Origin: Bacteroidales bacterium
Lineage (GTDB): Bacteria; Bacteroidota; Bacteroidia; Bacteroidales; P3
Reading direction: 5' to 3'
Assembly: GCA_017522255.1 (NCBI GenBank)
Contig: JAFWZP010000111.1
Coordinates: 1 to 47,459 of the forward strand
DNA: 47,459 bases
Shown here: positions 42,942 through 47,459 of the stretch, in pieces
Layout: each line of letters opens with the position of its first letter
Position numbering within the stretch: the stretch's first letter is position 1
The notes under the pieces: generated by a model
The model's database searches: none
What the model was told of the DNA's origin: nothing
The model's input: only the letters and a program-made list of their open reading frames with translations
Position numbers and translations under genes: made by a program

Positions 42942-44267
42942 TTATAACGAAATCATCATTCCTATACGATAAGGATACAATTGTTTAACATCCGAAAATT
43001 GTGTGAGTGAGGTTTGGAAGAATAAATGAAAACTGTCAAAACCAAACACTGCTCTAAAATCAACTTTATAAGGATAAAAATAAGGATAACTTGAATTATA
43101 AAAAACTTCTGTAGTATAACCATTCTCAGGATTTACCGAGAGATATTCTGTTTCTACTCCGGTTCGAGAATTGTTATAATTTAATCCACCTATGACTCCG
43201 ACTCCCACAAAAAGAGATTTCATTTTTATATTAAACATTATGGGAAGAGTAACATAACGAGCCACCATTTTTGAGTGAACATCCGTAATTCCATCAACAT
43301 TCGTATTAACTATAAAATTCCCTTTATCATATTTAATGCCTTCATCAAAATTTATTACATCCGATTCGTATCCAATTCCAAAATCCACCATAAACCAATT
43401 TCCACGAAATGTGTAGCGTTTCTTTAGTTCCAAGATATAGGCAGTACCGTATGCCAATTGATAATTTTCAGAAGTTGCTCCCATGGCAAAATAATCATCA
43501 GTCCAATTGAATGCACCAAAACCAAATGTAAACTCTGTGCACCAATATCCACCCTTTGATCTTTTATCAGCCCAATTTATCACTTTTTCTCCTATCGTTT
43601 TTAATGTTTTAACAGCCTCTTCCTCATCAGGACTTGACGAAACTGAATATTGGCATTCTTCAGTTGATATTTTTACCTTTGAAAAACGACCCACTTTGTC
43701 TATATTTAGCACTTTTCTTATATGGCCTTCATCTATCAATACAGTAGTATAGTCTTCAAGGTCTAATATCAAAGAATCGATATCAACACTATCAGCTGCA
43801 ATAGTAGAAAAAGATTTCAAATCCAATGTTATAATATTTGCTATTAGGTTATTATCAAATTTCATATTTGCAAATCCATCCAACTTAATTTTCGATTCTT
43901 TACTTTTGAATGCAAAATTTCCTGTTACCATTACTTTGGATCCATCTGATATTTCTAAAAGTTCTATATTATTACGTAGCACTAATTTAACAACACCTTC
44001 CATATCTTTTTCGCTGTTCACATTCAGTTGATCCTTTTCTATTTTACACAGCTGTGGCAATGCTTTTATTTTATCTTTGCTATAATAAAATATGCAATTC
44101 GAATCACCTTGCATTATTTCAATCTGTGTAATATTCTTATCACCTATAATTACTTTTTTGATATTATTACCAAGCACTTGTCGTGCCACATAGGTGCTAT
44201 CCTTGGCTTGTGCTGACATCAAGCCTAACCCTAAAAACATTCCTAATAATAAAATTTTTATTCTCAT
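42942..44267 (-). CDS. GIN-domain plus C-terminal barrel outer membrane protein
   Basis: The 441-residue protein has a signal peptide (KILLLGMFLGLGLMSAQA), a beta-helix-like GIN/DUF2807-type region of about residues 30-215 (LLEISDGSKVMVTGNFAFKS and SKIKLDGFANMKFDN with regular strand spacing), and a C-terminal part with porin-like strands ending in a C-terminal aromatic/hydrophobic run (PYRIGMMISL). The combination suggests an outer membrane protein with an exposed head. No known family beyond that. It lies 103 nt after the anti-sigma-like gene. Confidence 0.65.
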   Translation of the reverse strand: MRIKILLLGMFLGLGLMSAQAKDSTYVARQVLGNNIKKVIIGDKNITQIEIMQGDSNCIFYYSKDKIKALPQLCKIEKDQLNVNSEKDMEGVVKLVLRNNIELLEISDGSKVMVTGNFAFKSKESKIKLDGFANMKFDNNLIANIITLDLKSFSTIAADSVDIDSLILDLEDYTTVLIDEGHIRKVLNIDKVGRFSKVKISTEECQYSVSSSPDEEEAVKTLKTIGEKVINWADKRSKGGYWCTEFTFGFGAFNWTDDYFAMGATSENYQLAYGTAYILELKKRYTFRGNWFMVDFGIGYESDVINFDEGIKYDKGNFIVNTNVDGITDVHSKMVARYVTLPIMFNIKMKSLFVGVGVIGGLNYNNSRTGVETEYLSVNPENGYTTEVFYNSSYPYFYPYKVDFRAVFGFDSFHLFFQTSLTQFSDVKQLYPYRIGMMISL

Positions 44268-44370
44268 TTTTATTTCGTTTTTTGTTTGTTCAAAATTTAT
44301 CTATCATACTTTTAGCCGGGTCCTTTGCTATCGGCACGATATTAAATTTCTTCCGGTTTAACAATGTATT

Positions 44371-45423
44371 TTATTTATTTACGTTTTCTGCTATATAATA
44401 ATTAATTTTTTCTTTTGTATTGTTATATTCTGCCACTAAGATGTTGGCAAACGCCATTAGTTCTTTTTCGGCTTTCTCTTTTCTGCGTTTGAATAAAGTG
44501 GAAGTCATTTCAGAAAATTGTGCAAACATTTCTTTAACTTCCTCTCGCTTATCCACTATGGCATATTCGGCCAGTCCTGTATCATATCTATCTGTGTTAT
44601 ACTGATAATCGCTGTTTACATCCACTACATATATTGCCAAAGCATAGGAATATTCTTCTATCACCACAGGTTCGTCGTCTACATTATCTTCTGCTTTTTC
44701 GGCAGTTGCTTCTGCTATTTCCTCCATGTCATCACCCACTATTTCGGCCAATGCATCGGAATATATTTCTATCACCACTGTTTCGTCGGTTTCATCATCT
44801 TGTTTCTGAGGTGTATCTTCCACTACATTTTCGGCGTAATATTCTACCGTTGAATTATCATCTATCACATTCATTATATTATTCACATCTGTAACATTAT
44901 CTTCTTCCTCTATGTCGCTTTCCGTTTCGTCGGCAGTTGCAACGGCCTTACTTTCATTAGCTTTAAAAGAGTTATCCACTATATTTTCAGCCGGTTCAAG
45001 GATAGGTTTTCTTTCATTTTCGGCCAACAACACAGGCTTATCCACAATACTTTCATCCAGTATAGTGTCTGCATTTCCCTGATTTTTAGCTACTATAACA
45101 CTTTCAACGGCATCACCTCTTTGCAACCAAAGTCCACCTATCAAAAGCAACAGCAAAGCCACAGCTGCCACCGAACTATACTTCACCCACATAGGCAACA
45201 CCTTTACAGGCTTGGCATGGGTAAGTAAATCCTTATCGGCAAACACTAAATCGTCATCTTTCGTAAGGGTAAAAGCTGGGTCGTACAAGTCCATCACTTC
45301 TTGCAACTCGGGGTGTTCAGCCAAAAAAGCCTCCACCTCTGCCCTTTCCTTTGCCGAAAGTCTATCTTCGATATAGCGAAGAAAATATAATTCGTAATTA
45401 TTTATATCTATCTTTGTCATCAT
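44371..45423 (-). CDS. Probable membrane anti-sigma factor with acidic periplasmic repeats
   Basis: The 350-residue protein has a soluble N-terminus (about 1-75, NYELYFLRYIEDRLSAKERA, of the zinc-less anti-sigma type), one membrane helix (about 80-101), and a long acidic periplasmic part. In that part ETVVIEIYSDALAEIVGDD and DEPVVIEEYSYALAIYV are near-repeats about 35 residues apart. It follows the sigma gene by 16 nt. The pairing is by context, which is usual for ECF operons. It probably holds the sigma factor at the membrane until an envelope signal arrives. Confidence 0.7.
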   Translation of the reverse strand: MMTKIDINNYELYFLRYIEDRLSAKERAEVEAFLAEHPELQEVMDLYDPAFTLTKDDDLVFADKDLLTHAKPVKVLPMWVKYSSVAAVALLLLLIGGLWLQRGDAVESVIVAKNQGNADTILDESIVDKPVLLAENERKPILEPAENIVDNSFKANESKAVATADETESDIEEEDNVTDVNNIMNVIDDNSTVEYYAENVVEDTPQKQDDETDETVVIEIYSDALAEIVGDDMEEIAEATAEKAEDNVDDEPVVIEEYSYALAIYVVDVNSDYQYNTDRYDTGLAEYAIVDKREEVKEMFAQFSEMTSTLFKRRKEKAEKELMAFANILVAEYNNTKEKINYYIAENVNK

Positions 45424-45439
45424 CCTAATTTTGTTGTTG

Positions 45440-45925
45440 TTATACCAAATTGTTTTCCATAGCTCTCTTCTTTAATGCCACTCTTGCTCTAAATATATAT
45501 ACTTCAACCTGCTGAATGGAAAGTTTGAGTATATTTGCTATCTCTTTGTAGGAATAACCCTCTATATCTTTAAGTATCAGTGCTGACTTTTGCACCTCGG
45601 GTATGTTTTCCAACATTGCGTATAAACATTCGCGACTTTCGTAACTATCTTCTATATTTATCGAACTATTCATTTGTACATCTTTGGCGTATCGTTTTTC
45701 CACGTCGAGATGTCTAAAACTACTACACACCAATTTATAAGCCGTAGAAAAGAGATACGATTTTGATTTTGAGAAATCTATATTGGCATGATTTTGCCAC
45801 AGCGACAAAAAAGCATCTTGCACAATATCCTTGGCGGACTCGCGGTCCATACCCGAATACACAACAAAACGATATACATCGTCGGAGTATTTGGAAACGC
45901 AGGTATTGTAATCTTTGTTTGTCAT
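45440..45925 (-). CDS. ECF RNA polymerase sigma factor
   Basis: The 161-residue protein has sigma70 region 2 (DDVYRFVVYSGMDRESAKDI, then VQDAFLSLWQNHANI) and region 4 (LENIPEVQKSALILKDIEGY, then SYKEIANILKLSIQQVEVYI). It is of typical ECF length. It directs RNA polymerase to a small regulon, presumably the envelope genes downstream, which all share its strand. It is the first gene of the cluster, followed by the anti-sigma-like gene. Confidence 0.92.
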   Translation of the reverse strand: MTNKDYNTCVSKYSDDVYRFVVYSGMDRESAKDIVQDAFLSLWQNHANIDFSKSKSYLFSTAYKLVCSSFRHLDVEKRYAKDVQMNSSINIEDSYESRECLYAMLENIPEVQKSALILKDIEGYSYKEIANILKLSIQQVEVYIFRARVALKKRAMENNLV

Positions 45926-46186
45926 GCCTTATATAGTTCTCTATTTCTTAATGTATTTGTTTTTCGTTATCAGTTTACGCTTATAGGTCGCTTATTGGTG
46001 TTGTTTTATTACAGTTAACCTAAACTTTTTTATTCTTTTTTTACCAAACATCTAATTATCAATATTTTTTATTGTATATTTTTTTTGTTTTTTTCGTCCA
46101 TCAGTTAAGTTTATACCATATTTATAATGTCAAAAGTTTTCTACATACAACATTGTTTAGACTATTACTTCTTATATGCAAATTTC

Positions 46187-46270
46187 CCTCACGAGGAAAA
46201 TTTACCGTCCTCACGTAGTTGTCAGAAAAACCTCGCGAGGAAAATTCAACAACTACGCGAGGAAAATTCA
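46187..46270. repeat. Three CGAGGAAAATT repeat units
   Basis: CCTCACGAGGAAAATTT (46,187), CCTCGCGAGGAAAATTC (46,231) and CTACGCGAGGAAAATTC (46,254) share the CGAGGAAAATT core. The first is part of an imperfect palindrome with AATTTCCCTC. Confidence 0.65.
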
Positions 46271-46360
46271 TCTGAATTGCCTTTATAAATAATACCCTGT
46301 AAAACAATAATATAATCATTAAAGAATAAGTTATGGCAAAAATTGATATTCGAAATAAAA

Positions 46361-46470
46361 AAACGAGCGTCAGGAACGAGAAAAACGAGCGTTCAAAAAA
46401 GCAAAAATCAACGCTCGTTTTCATATCAAACGAGCGTTCGAAAAAAACAAAAACAAACGTTCGTTTTTCA
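46361..46470 (-). terminator. ACGAGCGT hairpin array, likely terminator of the nitroreductase gene
   Basis: AACGAGCGT occurs four times directly or inverted as ACGCTCGTT. The core stem is AAAACGAGCGTT/AACGCTCGTTTT (about 46,382-46,419), 12 bp, and a second stem AACGAGCGTT with AACGTTCGTT follows. On the minus strand T-runs follow the stems, fitting tandem terminators. Confidence 0.65.
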
Positions 46471-46502
46471 GACCATAGAAATTAAAAAGAAGAATCGTAT
46501 AC

Positions 46503-47258
46503 TTATTCGTTATTCATAAAATTACTGTCTTCCAAAAACTTCAGTAATTTTTGCGATATAAACAAATTATCTTCTCTCTTATAACGTTTTTGTGTAAATA
46601 TTTGAGCCAAGTTTTCGGTTCCATTCACGCGCACCATTTCTTTAGAAAAAGGAAGAGCTTCCTTTTCTTCAAATATATCATTAATATCTTTATCACTATA
46701 ATCATGATATTCTTCGTAATGCACCACACCATTTAAAGGAAGACGTTCGGTAAAATCCGGATTTTCGTCGGGATATCCCATGGTTATAGTAGTTACAGGC
46801 ATCACTCCTTTGGGGAGTTTGAGATATTCAGCTATTTCGGGAGCATTGTAAAGCACTGTACCTAAGTAGCAAAAGCCAATACCTTCCGATTCTGCTGCCA
46901 CACACATATTTTGGGTTACAATGGTGGCATCTACAGTTCCGGTAAGCAACCACAAAAAATTATCGTATGCTGTGCCTGCATTTCTTAACATACACCATTT
47001 ATGGTAACGGTTTATATCTACACACACTGTGACAACAGTATCAGCATCTTCCACCATTTTCTGTCCAAAATGATATTTGGCAAGTTCTTTTTTTCGGTTC
47101 TCATCACGTGTCAATACTATACTATAAATCTGCATATTACCGGTATTAGACCCTCTCACTCCGGCTTCCAATATTCGGTTTAGCACTTCGTCGGGTATCG
47201 TCTGCTTTTTATACTTACGTATCGACTTATGTTGTTTTAAAAAATCTATTGTATCCAT
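46503..47258 (-). CDS. Nitroreductase family protein (NfsA/FRP-like)
   Basis: The protein of about 251 residues binds FMN (RKYKKQTIPDEVLNRILEAG, then GNMQIYSIVLTRD) and has IGFCYLGTVLYNAPEIAEYL and VMPVTTITMGYPDE. It resembles oxygen-insensitive NADPH nitroreductases or flavin reductases. The ATG at 47,258 is chosen. The longer frame starting at 47,312 would overlap a -7 box at 47,309-47,317. Its physiological electron acceptor is unknown. Confidence 0.9.
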   Translation of the reverse strand: MDTIDFLKQHKSIRKYKKQTIPDEVLNRILEAGVRGSNTGNMQIYSIVLTRDENRKKELAKYHFGQKMVEDADTVVTVCVDINRYHKWCMLRNAGTAYDNFLWLLTGTVDATIVTQNMCVAAESEGIGFCYLGTVLYNAPEIAEYLKLPKGVMPVTTITMGYPDENPDFTERLPLNGVVHYEEYHDYSDKDINDIFEEKEALPFSKEMVRVNGTENLAQIFTQKRYKREDNLFISQKLLKFLEDSNFMNNE

Positions 47259-47308
47259 ATAGTTGATTTTTATTTTATTACATAATACAATTACATACTT
47301 ATTAAGTT

Positions 47309-47317
47309 GCAAAAATA
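47309..47317 (-). promoter_or_regulatory. -7 element of the nitroreductase promoter
   Basis: TATTTTTGC on the minus strand matches the Bacteroidetes -7 box. It lies 50 nt upstream of the ATG at 47,258, and no clear -33 TTTG was seen. Confidence 0.5.
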
Positions 47318-47459
47318 CGCTTTTTTTTGAATAAAAGCTTATTTTGAGAATAAAAAAATGATATATATTGCATTTTCTTGAATTGAAATAGTACTAATTG
47401 GCGGTTTGTAACTTATTAAAACAAAGAATATCACAAAAGAAAAAAAGAAAAAACAAGAA

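Larger units (their letters stand above)
45926..46502. other. Repeat-containing intergenic region between sigma and nitroreductase genes
   Basis: No gene is called in 577 bases. A short open frame on the minus strand is low-complexity and crosses the repeats. Two families are present: CGAGGAAAATT units (46,187-46,270) and ACGAGCGT units (46,361-46,470). Confidence 0.6.

Noticed and set aside
46122-46424. Minus-strand open frame of 100 aa
   Set aside because: Low-complexity, Phe/Leu-rich start and translation of the CGAGGAAAATT repeat array.

Overview
The window reads as a chromosome segment of a low-GC Bacteroidetes bacterium, most likely an uncultured Bacteroidales. The support is the housekeeping gene set (TamB-like protein and TsaD divergently arranged, single-chain glycyl-tRNA synthetase, a two-subunit IorAB whose alpha subunit lacks the ferredoxin tail), weak Shine-Dalgarno signals, and repeated Bacteroidetes-type promoters of the form TTTG (or TTG), 19-21 bp, then TAnnTTTGC. 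No rRNA, tRNA, CRISPR array, transposase or integrase was recognised.

Bases 1-14,650 are an accessory island. From the left it holds a repeat-rich spacer; a six-gene minus-strand operon with three DNA adenine methyltransferases, a PD-(D/E)XK-type restriction nuclease candidate, a HEPN-motif protein and a GIY-YIG/DUF4357 protein; then a replication-like block (BT4734/VirE-type primase fused to a DUF3987 P-loop ATPase, plus small proteins, one possibly OB-fold). Next come a nested palindrome beside a very AT-rich stretch, a small lipoprotein gene that needs a frameshift, a 246-aa unknown protein, a HU-like protein, and a compact plus-strand cassette that resembles phage lysis: a small membrane protein, an Amidase_2 and a lipoprotein with a C-terminal membrane helix (unimolecular-spanin architecture). 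Dispersed low-complexity repeats fill nearly every gap in the island and one copy lies in frame inside the primase gene. Similar inverted copies of one repeat lie near both ends of the island.

Bases 14,700-22,050 carry envelope genes on the minus strand: a cysteine-protease/transglutaminase-like protein, a family 9 glycosyltransferase and a TamB-like protein. Bases 22,957-32,800 hold housekeeping genes: tsaD, a PatB-like aminotransferase and pgi on plus, glyS convergent on minus, then gyrA and a secreted TPR protein on plus. GyrA has Phe at the position equivalent to E. coli Ser83.

Bases 33,050-37,650 hold ispH-recF-DUF721 and iorA-iorB on the minus strand. A XRE regulator follows, with three copies of the palindrome TTACA-NN-TGTAA around it, then a HEAT-like protein and RlmI. 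The right end has an ECF sigma factor, a probable membrane anti-sigma partner and four envelope proteins, all on minus, and a nitroreductase.
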